A stretch of DNA of 19,571 nucleotides from the NCBI RefSeq assembly GCF_014384965.1, contig NZ_JACRSW010000004.1:1-19571 (forward strand). The letters run 5' to 3'. The notes under the pieces were generated by a model. That model was not told where the DNA came from. It saw only the letters and a list, made by a program, of their open reading frames with translations, and did not search any database. This stretch comes from Jutongia hominis. Lineage in GTDB: Bacteria > Bacillota > Clostridia > Lachnospirales > Lachnospiraceae. Shown piece after piece: positions 1-7,883 of the stretch (position 1 is its first letter; each line of letters begins with the position of its first letter). The position numbers and the translations under genes were made by a program.

Positions 1-1
1 T

Positions 2-58
2 AATAAACATCACTGGGAAATCGTACCGCTTAAGGGAATATATGATACAGGACGATGA
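2..58 (+). CDS. C-terminal tail of an unidentified upstream gene (partial)
   Basis: An open frame enters from the left edge and ends at a TGA at 56-58, giving the 18-residue tail NKHHWEIVPLKGIYDTGR. It looks like ordinary protein and its stop overlaps the next ATG as ATGA, the usual sign of translational coupling inside an operon. The gene body lies outside the window, so I cannot name the family. Its position before a relaxase suggests a mobilization or maintenance gene of the same element, but that is inference. Confidence 0.4.
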   Translation, partial: NKHHWEIVPLKGIYDTGR

Positions 59-105
59 ATGAGCAAACTTGTACATTCTTAAATGATCAAAAATGTACAT
101 TTTGA
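55..105 (+). CDS. possible 16-codon mini-ORF with a repeated CTF motif
   Basis: The ATG at 55 overlaps the preceding stop (ATGA) and reads MNEQTCTFLNDQKCTF before TGA at 103. The tripeptide CTF occurs twice, and at DNA level this is a direct repeat of TGTACATT (70-77 and 93-100). Dropping one T from the T run at the end would extend the frame to a slightly longer Cys-containing peptide, so it may be a decayed small gene, a leader peptide, or simply a repeat operator read as codons. No function is assigned. Confidence 0.25.
   Translation: MNEQTCTFLNDQKCTF
70..100. repeat. direct repeat TGTACATT in the relaxase leader
   Basis: Two copies of TGTACATT, each containing the palindrome TGTACA, lie 15 bases apart just upstream of the relaxase gene. 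The position suits an operator or part of an origin of transfer. MobV systems nick close upstream of the relaxase gene, but I see no convincing match to the pMV158-type nick site. Confidence 0.3.
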
Positions 106-132
106 TATTGACATTTATAAACGATAAGTGTA

Positions 133-1731
133 ATGATCGGAAAAGGTTCTGTGAACCATAATACCAGAGCATTTACAGCTAAGAATGTAGATAAAAACAG
201 AAGTGCTGATAATGTGGAATTTCGCCAGGAAGATATTAAACAGGTTTATCATAAGTTGTTCGACGAAGCTTTGGAACGATATAATGCAAAACAGAAACGG
301 AAAGATCGGGTGATTGATAATTATTATGAAAAAATCAAAAGGGGAAAGCAGGAAAAGTTATTTCATGAAGTGATATTTCAGATTGGAAATAAAGATGATA
401 TGAATGCCAAAAGTGAAGATGGATTGTTGGCAAAAAGGATTTTAACGAAATTTATGGATGAGTTCCAAGCTAGAAATCCGAACTTGTATGTATTCTCGGC
501 ACATTTGCATATGGATGAAGAAACACCGCATCTGCATATTGATTTTGTACCATATATTACAGCTAGTAAGCGAGGACTTGATACAAGGGTATCATTAAAA
601 TCTGCATTGGCGGAAGAAGGCTTCACTGGTGGCACCAGAGGTGCTACCGAATTAAATCAGTGGATTGCATCAGAGAAGCAGGAACTTGCTACAGTCATGG
701 AACGATATGGTGTGGAATGGTTGCAAAAGGGTACGCATGAGAAACATTTGTCGGTGCTCGAATTTGAAAAGAAAGAGCGGGCAAGGGAAGTAGCTGAATT
801 GGATAGCCAGAAGCGGGAAATATCTTCGGTGGTTGCACAGCTTGGAGAAGAGGTTTCTGTAAAGAAACAGGAATTAAAGAATGCTACAACTGAAAAAGAA
901 CTGGCAGAAGAGGCTACGCAAAGGGCAAAAGAAGAAGGGGCTGTGGCACAACAGGAGAAGGAAGTATTGCTTGCAAGTAATCAAGATTTGAGGATGGAAA
1001 ATGCAAGGCTTGAGAGTCGCAAAGATAGACTTCGTATGGATAATCATGATTTGAAGCAAAAGCAGTTACAGTTGCAGACCGATAATGAAGAACTGGAACA
1101 AAGGCATGAAGATTTACAATATACGAATAGTAAATTGGAGAATATGAATGATCAGTTATTTGCTGACAATCACACTCTGGAGCAAAGGAATGATTCATTG
1201 AAATCTGATAATCAGGTATTAAGACAGAAATACAATGATTTGCAACAGAATAATGTTCAACTTGAAAAGCAACAGAATGAACTTAAGAGCCATATAGAGC
1301 AGATGGTGCAGTCGGAGCAGTTATTACAGCGTGATGTAAGAAAGTATGATGAAGCACCGGAGTGGCAATTGCCGGAACCGGGAGCATTTGCAAGTGCTAA
1401 GTCATTTCGGGATAAGGTGGTTATGCCATTTGTGAATAAGCTGAAGTCGTTGATAAAGAATCTGACAATCCAGTGTGTAAGGCTAAAAGAGGAAGTATTA
1501 CAGCTAAGGAAGGAAAAAAAGAGATTGTCAGATGATGTGGAGTTTTACAAGGGCAAGATTAGGGATATGAGTGATAGGACAGAGCTGTTGCAGGAAAAGG
1601 CTGATGATCTGGAGCGTGTGAAGAGATATGCCGGTGCAGAGCAGATTGATACGATTATTCGTAAGGTAAAGGAACAGGAGCGTACAGAGCAGCAGATAAG
1701 GAGGTATGGCAGGTCTTATGGGGAAAGATAA
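133..1731 (+). CDS. MobV-family (Mob_Pre) relaxase
   Basis: This is a plasmid mobilization relaxase that would nick oriT and lead single-stranded DNA into conjugative transfer. Motif I reads VNHNTRAF with His9 matching the HNxR motif whose histidine is the nucleophile in MobM of pMV158. Motif III reads HLHMDEETPHLHID at residues 124-137, giving the metal-binding histidine cluster. About residues 210-410 and 445-530 are long coiled coil, with a run of repeated D-N-x-x-L-x-x-(R/K) units around 290-390. The start at 133 has no good ribosome binding site and leaves only eight residues before motif I, fewer than in MobM. An in-frame TAA at 118-120 rules out a longer ATG start, so the N-terminus may be slightly truncated or use another start. 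The gene is otherwise intact. Confidence 0.93.
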   Translation: MIGKGSVNHNTRAFTAKNVDKNRSADNVEFRQEDIKQVYHKLFDEALERYNAKQKRKDRVIDNYYEKIKRGKQEKLFHEVIFQIGNKDDMNAKSEDGLLAKRILTKFMDEFQARNPNLYVFSAHLHMDEETPHLHIDFVPYITASKRGLDTRVSLKSALAEEGFTGGTRGATELNQWIASEKQELATVMERYGVEWLQKGTHEKHLSVLEFEKKERAREVAELDSQKREISSVVAQLGEEVSVKKQELKNATTEKELAEEATQRAKEEGAVAQQEKEVLLASNQDLRMENARLESRKDRLRMDNHDLKQKQLQLQTDNEELEQRHEDLQYTNSKLENMNDQLFADNHTLEQRNDSLKSDNQVLRQKYNDLQQNNVQLEKQQNELKSHIEQMVQSEQLLQRDVRKYDEAPEWQLPEPGAFASAKSFRDKVVMPFVNKLKSLIKNLTIQCVRLKEEVLQLRKEKKRLSDDVEFYKGKIRDMSDRTELLQEKADDLERVKRYAGAEQIDTIIRKVKEQERTEQQIRRYGRSYGER

Positions 1732-1752
1732 TGGGAAGGATGGATTGATGAT

Positions 1753-2103
1753 ATGAAAGATAATCGAATGGACAATATCGTAGAATGTGTTTATAACATG
1801 GATAACGGCTATGCTGAGGTGTGGTTTACAGATGGAAATATGTTGCGTATAAAGTGCGAAGAAGTGGAGACTGTTCTGAGGATAACAGAGCAGTCACTGG
1901 CGAAGCTGCATAGGTTGTTGGATAACAAGCCAATAGAATATGTGGCAATGGCTTTGTCCGGGGAGATGCAGGCATATTGTGATATTGAGGATGATATGGT
2001 TAAGGGAATGTTTGGGACGATTGTGCAAGGGTATCTGAAGAAGGGGTATAACCGGGCTACGGCGGAGATGATGGCTAGGGAGTTTTTTAGGTATGAGAGA
2101 TGA
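1753..2103 (+). CDS. small conserved mobilization-operon protein (DUF6061-like)
   Basis: This 116-residue acidic protein is encoded 21 bases after the relaxase stop in the same direction, so it is probably cotranscribed. The N-terminal part, with CVYNMDNGYAEVWFTDG followed by a short helix and a second acidic segment, resembles the small DUF6061-type proteins that I recall beside relaxases in Lachnospiraceae elements. I place it there from memory, without a search. There is no signal peptide or membrane segment. The start at 1753 has a loose GAAGGATGG upstream; Met6 (1768) is an alternative start close to where relatives begin. No biochemical role is known to me. Confidence 0.65.
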   Translation: MKDNRMDNIVECVYNMDNGYAEVWFTDGNMLRIKCEEVETVLRITEQSLAKLHRLLDNKPIEYVAMALSGEMQAYCDIEDDMVKGMFGTIVQGYLKKGYNRATAEMMAREFFRYER

Positions 2104-2127
2104 AAACTAATGAATAAATCATTATTC

Positions 2128-2162
2128 GGGAGGTCAACATTTTGAGTAATTGTTTGGCGTGA
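2128..2162 (+). pseudogene. orphan ribosome binding site plus six-codon ORF: probable 5' stub of a cut gene
   Basis: A good GGGAGG site (2128-2133) sits eight bases before a TTG that opens MSNCLA and then hits TGA at 2160. A strong ribosome binding site with nothing behind it, directly followed by a shift to very AT-rich DNA, suggests that the next gene of the mobilization operon was interrupted here when the downstream cassette arrived. The exact junction cannot be seen. Confidence 0.35.
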
Positions 2163-2205
2163 AAAAAGAAAAATTATATGATATATTAATTAATAGGAAA
2201 GAAGA

Positions 2206-2233
2206 TTGGTTAAAAAATTAGTGTGTTTATAAT
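2206..2233 (+). promoter_or_regulatory. candidate promoter for the RT-primase operon
   Basis: TTGGTT (2206-2211) and a perfect TATAAT (2228-2233) are separated by 16 bases. A second TATAAT at 2272-2277 has only a weak -35 and would start transcripts very close to the RT gene. Either would serve the operon. About 60 bases would be untranslated from the first one. Confidence 0.4.
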
Positions 2234-2299
2234 CAATTGCATTCAATATTTAAACAGATAAAATGCTTGGATATAATAATTTGTGGTGAGGTGAATATC

Positions 2300-4828
2300 G
2301 TGACAATAGATCAGATTATCAAGAATATTGCACAGTTGGAATATAGTTTGTTTGTAGTAAATAGTTATGCAGCTGGAATTCAACAAAATGATGGACGATA
2401 TATTACAAAATATTTTCCTATGTCACCATTTGTGATTGAACAAATGCTTAAAAGACAAGGGTCTATGGGATGTTATCAGCAGGGATATAAAACAAACAGA
2501 ATTAAGTGGATATGTTTCGACTTTGATTGTAAAGATAAAGTCGAGCCAAACGTACTTTCTTTGTATAATCAGTGTATTGTTCCATTTATACAGATGCTAG
2601 ATGAATTTGAAATTAATTACATGCTTGAGTTTTCTGGAAGAAGAGGTATTCATGTTTGGATAACATTTGATAAACTGATAGCAAAGGAATTGGGCTATCG
2701 AATTGTGTGTAAGTTGGAGCAGTGTTGTCCGGCACTGTATGGAATTATGGAAAGTAAGGAGTGGGGACTTGATAGATTTCCAGCTACAGACAGTAGTCGC
2801 AATAATATAGTTGGAAAACAAGTGAAATTCCCTCTTTCATGCCACATGTCTGGGGATAGATCGTTTTTTTTTACTAGAGTTTTTCAGAAAAAAGATGATA
2901 CTGAGTCAGAAAAGTTCTTCCAAGAACAGCTGACGATACTTGAGGATTATAAGCCAAATGATGTAGAAAAAGTTACAATTAGATTGGGCATAGATATATC
3001 ACAAAGCGATGAGGTAAAATTAAAATATAGAAAATATCGTTTAGTAGATAAATTAGAAATAACAGTGGATCAAGTGATAGATATTTTATCAGAGACGGAA
3101 GTATTCAAAAAAATTTTTTTGAGAATGAAACAAGGATTAGCAATGCCACAAGATTGGACTGTGTTACTTGGAACATTGTATCTATGCGATTCGAATGCAC
3201 AGCTTGTAAAAGATGTGTTTAGGAAATTCCCTAATTATGATGAACATAAGACATATAGTAATATTGAAAAAGTAGGTGGTAGATATTTCCCGGCTACGTT
3301 TGAATATCTTTATCACATTTATGGAATGCAGATAGAAAGCAGCCTTGATGGACAGGAGACAAGTTTACATTATTTACTGCGCAAATGTGGTTTGGAACAA
3401 AATATTTTGGTACAGTATGAGGAATTGAATGAGAAGAAGGCTGTTTCTGATATTGGGCTTACAGTAAAAAAGGAAAAGGCTTATTTAAAAGATAATGATG
3501 AGGTGCCGGATGTTTCTATATGGAATAGGTTATGTAATTTGAGGCAATATGATTTAAAATACTATGATGATATAATTGAAAAGATAGTAAGAGGAGAAAA
3601 AATTGAATATGTACCAACTGAATATAAAGTTTATGAGAGAGAAGAATCATCAGAAAAGGTAAGAAGATTGGTATCACTTTCTGCTAAAGATCGCGTTATT
3701 ACAACCAATCTTGCATTGCGATTGTGTAGCAAAATGAAAATAAATTGGAAATCATTTAGTTATCATATATCTTACACTTCGCAAGAGAGAATTTTTTATT
3801 ATTGGTATTCATCATGGGGGAAATTTATAGATCACATCAGAGTATTTACAGAAATCCCTTTTATGGATAATTATGAAGCGTTTTATATAGACTTAAAAGG
3901 TTTTTATGATCATATTGATTTTGTGTCAGTATTTAGGTCTTTTGAAAATTTTCTGGATGAAGAAACAAAAAATATTTTTGTTTTTTTAACGGAATTTAAT
4001 GATATATTGATGAAAAAGTTACAGAATGGACGACGGATTGGTGTTCCACAGGGACCAGCCTATGCAAGGATTATTGCTGAGATGTTTTTGAATCAATTAT
4101 TAGAGTCTATGTGTCAGCAATTTAAAAATAGCGGATTTTATATGTATCGTTATGTTGATGATATTGTCTTTTTTTGTGAACCAGATTTTGATGGAAAGGC
4201 AATGTATGATTATTTAATTGGCACACTTCCATCAGCGGGACTCCCCATAAATTATGATAAAACCAAATATTTTGGAAAAATTAGTTCTATAAATGACGAA
4301 GATAGAAGAGAACTTCTTCATCAAGATAGTTTTAACTATGAATTAAAGGAAAATGAATATACAGGAATTCTTGTTGAAGAAGAAAGACGAAAAAAATTAA
4401 AGAATTATTTAATGAAAAATCCATTTAATGTAGGTTCTTTGGGATATATATTTGGCACAAATACATTTTCAGAGGCACAAAGTTGGTGCTTAGATTACTA
4501 TCGTGAAGATATTTTGAAAAGTTGCAATGGTAGAGGGAGCAATTTTAGAAAATTTTATGAATTTTTATTTAAAAATGAAAGATATATGAAGCTTATTTTG
4601 GATAATGAGGAGTTAGAACTTATATCACTTGATTCGTTAAATTTTAGCAATTTTGTACATTCGCTGTATTATGCTGTGCAAGATCATGTGATTGCTCCCT
4701 CTCTTTTCGAAAGGATTAAGCATGAATATATAGAAAAATTGTTTGATACAAAAATGAAGAAGGATGACGAAATAATCATAAATGCTTTGAGATTAATTAC
4801 TGCGGAGGTGTCAGATGAAAAAGCTTGA
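2300..4828 (+). CDS. primase-reverse transcriptase fusion protein
   Basis: The N-terminal third carries archaeo-eukaryotic primase (AEP/PrimPol) motifs: the metal-binding pair DFD (Asp74, Asp76), SGRRGIHVW with His118, and a later RFPATD...GKQVKFPL segment. The C-terminal part is a reverse transcriptase: motif A IDLKGFYDHI (Asp531), motif B GVPQGPAYARI (from 581), motif C YVDD (Asp620, Asp621), then a GLPINYDKTK motif D. All catalytic acids are present, so both polymerase activities look possible. The start chosen is GTG at 2300, preceded by GGTGAGGTG with a 6-base spacer; an upstream TTG in the same frame has no ribosome site. No maturase or endonuclease domain is visible, so it is not a group II intron. 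From memory, the UG/DRT defence reverse transcriptases include a class (UG10/DRT7, I believe) fused to a primase-like domain; that placement needs a search. Confidence 0.88.
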   Translation: MTIDQIIKNIAQLEYSLFVVNSYAAGIQQNDGRYITKYFPMSPFVIEQMLKRQGSMGCYQQGYKTNRIKWICFDFDCKDKVEPNVLSLYNQCIVPFIQMLDEFEINYMLEFSGRRGIHVWITFDKLIAKELGYRIVCKLEQCCPALYGIMESKEWGLDRFPATDSSRNNIVGKQVKFPLSCHMSGDRSFFFTRVFQKKDDTESEKFFQEQLTILEDYKPNDVEKVTIRLGIDISQSDEVKLKYRKYRLVDKLEITVDQVIDILSETEVFKKIFLRMKQGLAMPQDWTVLLGTLYLCDSNAQLVKDVFRKFPNYDEHKTYSNIEKVGGRYFPATFEYLYHIYGMQIESSLDGQETSLHYLLRKCGLEQNILVQYEELNEKKAVSDIGLTVKKEKAYLKDNDEVPDVSIWNRLCNLRQYDLKYYDDIIEKIVRGEKIEYVPTEYKVYEREESSEKVRRLVSLSAKDRVITTNLALRLCSKMKINWKSFSYHISYTSQERIFYYWYSSWGKFIDHIRVFTEIPFMDNYEAFYIDLKGFYDHIDFVSVFRSFENFLDEETKNIFVFLTEFNDILMKKLQNGRRIGVPQGPAYARIIAEMFLNQLLESMCQQFKNSGFYMYRYVDDIVFFCEPDFDGKAMYDYLIGTLPSAGLPINYDKTKYFGKISSINDEDRRELLHQDSFNYELKENEYTGILVEEERRKKLKNYLMKNPFNVGSLGYIFGTNTFSEAQSWCLDYYREDILKSCNGRGSNFRKFYEFLFKNERYMKLILDNEELELISLDSLNFSNFVHSLYYAVQDHVIAPSLFERIKHEYIEKLFDTKMKKDDEIIINALRLITAEVSDEKA
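4804..4808 (+). promoter_or_regulatory. ribosome binding site of the RT partner gene, inside the RT gene
   Basis: GGAGG lies six bases before the ATG at 4815 and inside the last codons of the RT gene. The 14-base overlap implies coupled translation and a defined ratio of the two products. Confidence 0.75.
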
Positions 4829-7553
4829 GATATATTTACAGGTGTTGCAAGCAGGACAACACGAAAGAAAAATAATATTGAAAACAATTGAAGAATTAAA
4901 ATCATGTACACCACAAGAATTATCGGAGAATAGATTACTGGTTGCAGCAGTGTACTGCCAATTGCTTCAGTATTGTCAATCTATGTATGAAGGAAATGTT
5001 CCACAAGACATAGTAGAAGAACTATTACAGACATTTGAGAATATTGAACAGATTGGTGTAGAAGCGACTAAAAAGGAACGATATGATAGTAATTTGACCA
5101 CAGTATGGTTTTTACATGAATTAAAAATACATGGTAAGACTGGGGATGTTTGGAGAATAGAGGATGAGTTGCTTCAAAACTCTATACAGATTCTTATACA
5201 GGAATTAGATAATATTTATTTTGTTTTTGATATTAAAGAAAACGAACAATATTTTTTTCCTATTCATAATATGATAGCAAAAGTTGTTGAAAGACCAGAA
5301 TTTGTAGATATTAATAATCCCTTGGGAATATATCAGATACATATTCTTCAACTTGCTGTTAGATTATTTGTTAATAGTGAAGATAAACAGAAAATTCTTC
5401 AGACACTAATTGACCAGTGCAATTTAAGATTTATTAAGTATCTTAACACTTCTGGGTATATAATAGATACGTTGGATTTACTTAATTATCAGAAAAATGG
5501 AGTTATGATTTTTTATGATGCTATGACAAATAAAGTTCTTGTAAGGCATAAAAGCCGAGAATATTTTGAAGGAAAGCCTTTATGGGAAATAGATGGAGTA
5601 ACAATCGAAGAGGAAAAAGATTATCATAGGAATAAAATAGGTTTTTTTGTGGAATATGATTTGGAGAAAAGCGATTCATTGGAAGATCATTCTGATATTC
5701 TAAAAACTGAAGAGGGAAGACAGGCTTTTTTGAGGTTGTTTTTTGATAAAAGGGCATATAATATTCTTTTTGAATATTCTATTATTAAGAAAGCGGATGG
5801 CTCTTTATTACCAGTTAATCCATTCTGTTATAATGATAATAAAATAGTAAAAGGATGGTTAAAAAATAAGACGGGCACAATTTACGAAAAAGAACATTTA
5901 ATAGATGCGTTACGTGAATACAGGAGTTCGGCACTTAAAGTTTGCAAAGAGTGTGTGATGAATAGAGTGGCATTTGGTTTAGCTATTATGCTTCTTCAAA
6001 ATGAGAATGTAGGAGTGAATGGACTTGGGGTGGATGAATTAAATTCAAGTGAATGGTATCAAAGTCAAGTGTTGAAAAATTGGGTGGAGCATTGCTCTGA
6101 TTCTGTAGAAGCTTTGACATTTATAGCAGGGCAATGGCAAAGAGAAAATGAATACTGTGCCATTACTTATAAGAAAAATAAAAATTCAAGGGAGAAAAAC
6201 ATTGAAGAGCACGAAATAGAACCATTGGATTTTTATCCTTTAAAGAGCGATAATAGTTGGATGTATCAGATTATAGGATGCAAAAATCCAACAGGATGGT
6301 ATGTTTTGCATGGTAAAGTTCAAGAGGATAGTGAAGGAAAATTTATTTTGGCTGTAGATTTAGTCAGCGATGTTGTAGGGAAAAAGTTTAGCCAAGATAC
6401 AGAAATGACCCAATTATTGATAGACACAGAGGTTCTTGATGATCCAGAAGGATTGATTGAAGAGATTTGGGGAAGTGGTGATGAGTATTATTTGTTATAT
6501 AACAATAAGAAACAAAGTGGCGTTGTTTGCAATCAGACTCTGTTAAAGATGTTGTCAGCACTTGAAAAAACTCAGAGTAAGAATTATCTTACATTGGAAA
6601 CGGCTTCTGAAATAAGTCGGACACAGTATGATGACATTGTCGATATGATGCTACTTCAAAGAGCTGCTTTGGAGGAAGTGGGAAAAAGATACTTTTGTGA
6701 TTTCGATTCACAAGTATATTACCGATTAATACATAATTTGCTTTGGTCAGAAATTGATAAGGTAAAGATAGGGAGTTATTTGAAAATATTTATGCATCAT
6801 CAGAAGTTGAAATTTTCAGAAATTAATCGTGATGAAAAATTTATACGAAAGGATGTAAATACATTATATGTTCCTAAGGATGGGCGAGAAAGTGATAGTG
6901 TGCTTACAAGTATATACGAAACATATTTGAAAGCCAAAAGTGTTCGAGAGTCAAATGATATGTATAATTATATGCTAGTGTTGAAAGAAGATGGGTTCTA
7001 TTACAATGACAATCGGATTAATAACATTGTATTTCTTTGTGATAATTTTGAATGCGGTTCAGCAACTATAAGAATGCTGAAGGCCTATCTGAATCTTGAT
7101 GTTACGGACGAAAGTGAAAAGAGAAAAGTAGAACAGGTAAGAGCAAGTAGACAGAAATATTTTATCAAACAAAATGGTTCAGATGTTGCACCAGAACAAC
7201 GTGTTGAGGTTCCATTAGAGTCTGTTATTAAAAAGAATAATTGCACAATAGAGATACACGGATATTATGGAACTGAAATAGGGAAAAAGGCAGTTGAAGA
7301 TTTTCTTAATGAACAGCATATTAATTCAGGTGTGGTTTCCTATGAAAGGCAAATAACAAAACAAGCAACTCAGATTATGAAAGAAGTAAAAGAAATATGG
7401 CCTCATTTTGCTCCTAAAGCAAATGTATATACTGTAGTGCGTGAATTTAATATGCCTAAGATGAATGTATTTCCGGTAACAATGTTAAACAATCCCAAGA
7501 TGGCGATTTGTATGTTTGTAAAAAAAGATGAAATTAAGAAAAGCCAAAAGTGA
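4815..7553 (+). CDS. large unrecognised partner of the primase-RT
   Basis: I do not recognise this 912-residue protein as a whole. It starts inside the RT gene and was probably inherited with it as one operon. It is soluble, rich in acidic and aromatic residues, and has no signal peptide or membrane segment. The first 230 residues look all-helical. Around residues 735-755 the stretch IVFLCDNFECGSATIRML has the shape of a PRPP-binding loop of phosphoribosyltransferases: hydrophobic strand, Asp, then Gly-Ser-Ala-Thr. The second acidic residue is replaced by Asn, so this is only suggestive. Predicted conflict systems do include PRTase-like proteins, which makes the hint worth testing. Helicase, nuclease, TIR or HEPN motifs were looked for and not seen. 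Roles as effector, sensor or scaffold for the RT are all open. Confidence 0.7.
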   Translation: MKKLEIYLQVLQAGQHERKIILKTIEELKSCTPQELSENRLLVAAVYCQLLQYCQSMYEGNVPQDIVEELLQTFENIEQIGVEATKKERYDSNLTTVWFLHELKIHGKTGDVWRIEDELLQNSIQILIQELDNIYFVFDIKENEQYFFPIHNMIAKVVERPEFVDINNPLGIYQIHILQLAVRLFVNSEDKQKILQTLIDQCNLRFIKYLNTSGYIIDTLDLLNYQKNGVMIFYDAMTNKVLVRHKSREYFEGKPLWEIDGVTIEEEKDYHRNKIGFFVEYDLEKSDSLEDHSDILKTEEGRQAFLRLFFDKRAYNILFEYSIIKKADGSLLPVNPFCYNDNKIVKGWLKNKTGTIYEKEHLIDALREYRSSALKVCKECVMNRVAFGLAIMLLQNENVGVNGLGVDELNSSEWYQSQVLKNWVEHCSDSVEALTFIAGQWQRENEYCAITYKKNKNSREKNIEEHEIEPLDFYPLKSDNSWMYQIIGCKNPTGWYVLHGKVQEDSEGKFILAVDLVSDVVGKKFSQDTEMTQLLIDTEVLDDPEGLIEEIWGSGDEYYLLYNNKKQSGVVCNQTLLKMLSALEKTQSKNYLTLETASEISRTQYDDIVDMMLLQRAALEEVGKRYFCDFDSQVYYRLIHNLLWSEIDKVKIGSYLKIFMHHQKLKFSEINRDEKFIRKDVNTLYVPKDGRESDSVLTSIYETYLKAKSVRESNDMYNYMLVLKEDGFYYNDNRINNIVFLCDNFECGSATIRMLKAYLNLDVTDESEKRKVEQVRASRQKYFIKQNGSDVAPEQRVEVPLESVIKKNNCTIEIHGYYGTEIGKKAVEDFLNEQHINSGVVSYERQITKQATQIMKEVKEIWPHFAPKANVYTVVREFNMPKMNVFPVTMLNNPKMAICMFVKKDEIKKSQK

Positions 7554-7581
7554 TTTGGATGTTTGATGGCTCCATTTTGGC

Positions 7582-7594
7582 TCTAAAAATTTTA
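7582..7594. repeat. short palindrome CTAAAAATTTTAG
   Basis: A 13-base AT palindrome about 30 bases after the operon stop, preceded by a direct repeat of TGGCTC. There is no T tract after it, so it is not a typical terminator. Confidence 0.3.
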
Positions 7595-7599
7595 GACGA

Positions 7600-7657
7600 G
7601 GTACACAAAAATGCAAAATAAGATGAATATGAAGAATAAAATGCACAAATGTGTACC
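7600..7657. repeat. interrupted inverted repeat GGTACACA ... TGTGTACC
   Basis: Perfect 8-base arms at 7600-7607 and 7650-7657 enclose 42 bases. Inside them a second pair, TGCA and TGCA, lies at matching distance, so the match is 8 + 4 bases with 4-base mismatched spacers, and AAAATGCA is repeated directly. It lies just after the RT operon, where a cassette border, recombinase site or structured RNA end could be. The function is unknown. Confidence 0.45.
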
Positions 7658-7695
7658 ACAAAACAGCCAGATAAATCTCTCCGCCCAAGAGTTTG

Positions 7696-7777
7696 AATAG
7701 TAGCCACAAGTCTTGGAACCCGTTAAGCAAGCGGCTTCCAGGACTTTTTCTTTTCCTCTGCTACTATTTTGCTACTA
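7696..7777. repeat. inverted repeat AATAGTAGC/GCTACTATT flanking a terminator, with an extra GCTACTA
   Basis: AATAGTAGC (7696-7704) is the exact reverse complement of GCTACTATT (7760-7768), and a further GCTACTA follows at 7771-7777. The pair brackets the terminator hairpin at 7708-7755. Such a nested arrangement often marks the 3' edge of an integrase gene or an attachment site, but no integrase is visible here. Confidence 0.4.
7708..7755 (+). terminator. strong rho-independent terminator after the RT operon
   Basis: AAGTCTTGGAA (7708-7718) pairs with TTCCAGGACTT (7736-7746) over 11 positions with one G-U pair, and the stem runs into TTTTTCTTTT. The 17-base loop can itself form a CCG/CGG stem. 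It lies about 155 bases after the stop of the RT partner gene. Confidence 0.75.
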
Positions 7778-7850
7778 ATAGCAACTACTCTATATCACAT
7801 CGTTTCGGTGGCAAATCAGTGTAGGTTTGTGTTAAATTATCTTTCTTTGA

Positions 7851-7883
7851 GGCATCTGTATGATTTTGGCAGATGTCTTTTTT
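7851..7883 (+). terminator. second rho-independent terminator
   Basis: GGCATCTG (7851-7858) pairs with CAGATGTC (7870-7877) with one G-U pair, and six T residues follow at once. It lies directly before the first recognisable relaxase codons, so transcription from the left would end here. Confidence 0.65.

Noticed and set aside
108..136. TTGACA with TAATGA as relaxase promoter
   Set aside because: The implied transcription start would lie inside the coding sequence; the -10 match is poor.
378..1198. Open frames on the minus strand opposite the relaxase
   Set aside because: They lie wholly within a well-supported coding gene and have no protein-like features.
2237..2299. Longer RT start at TTG 2237
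   Set aside because: It has no ribosome binding site and would read through a likely promoter -10; GTG 2300 has GGTGAGGTG at the right distance.
2300..4828. Group II intron or retron interpretation of the reverse transcriptase
   Set aside because: No maturase/endonuclease domain, no intron RNA motifs seen nearby, and a primase domain occupies the N-terminus.
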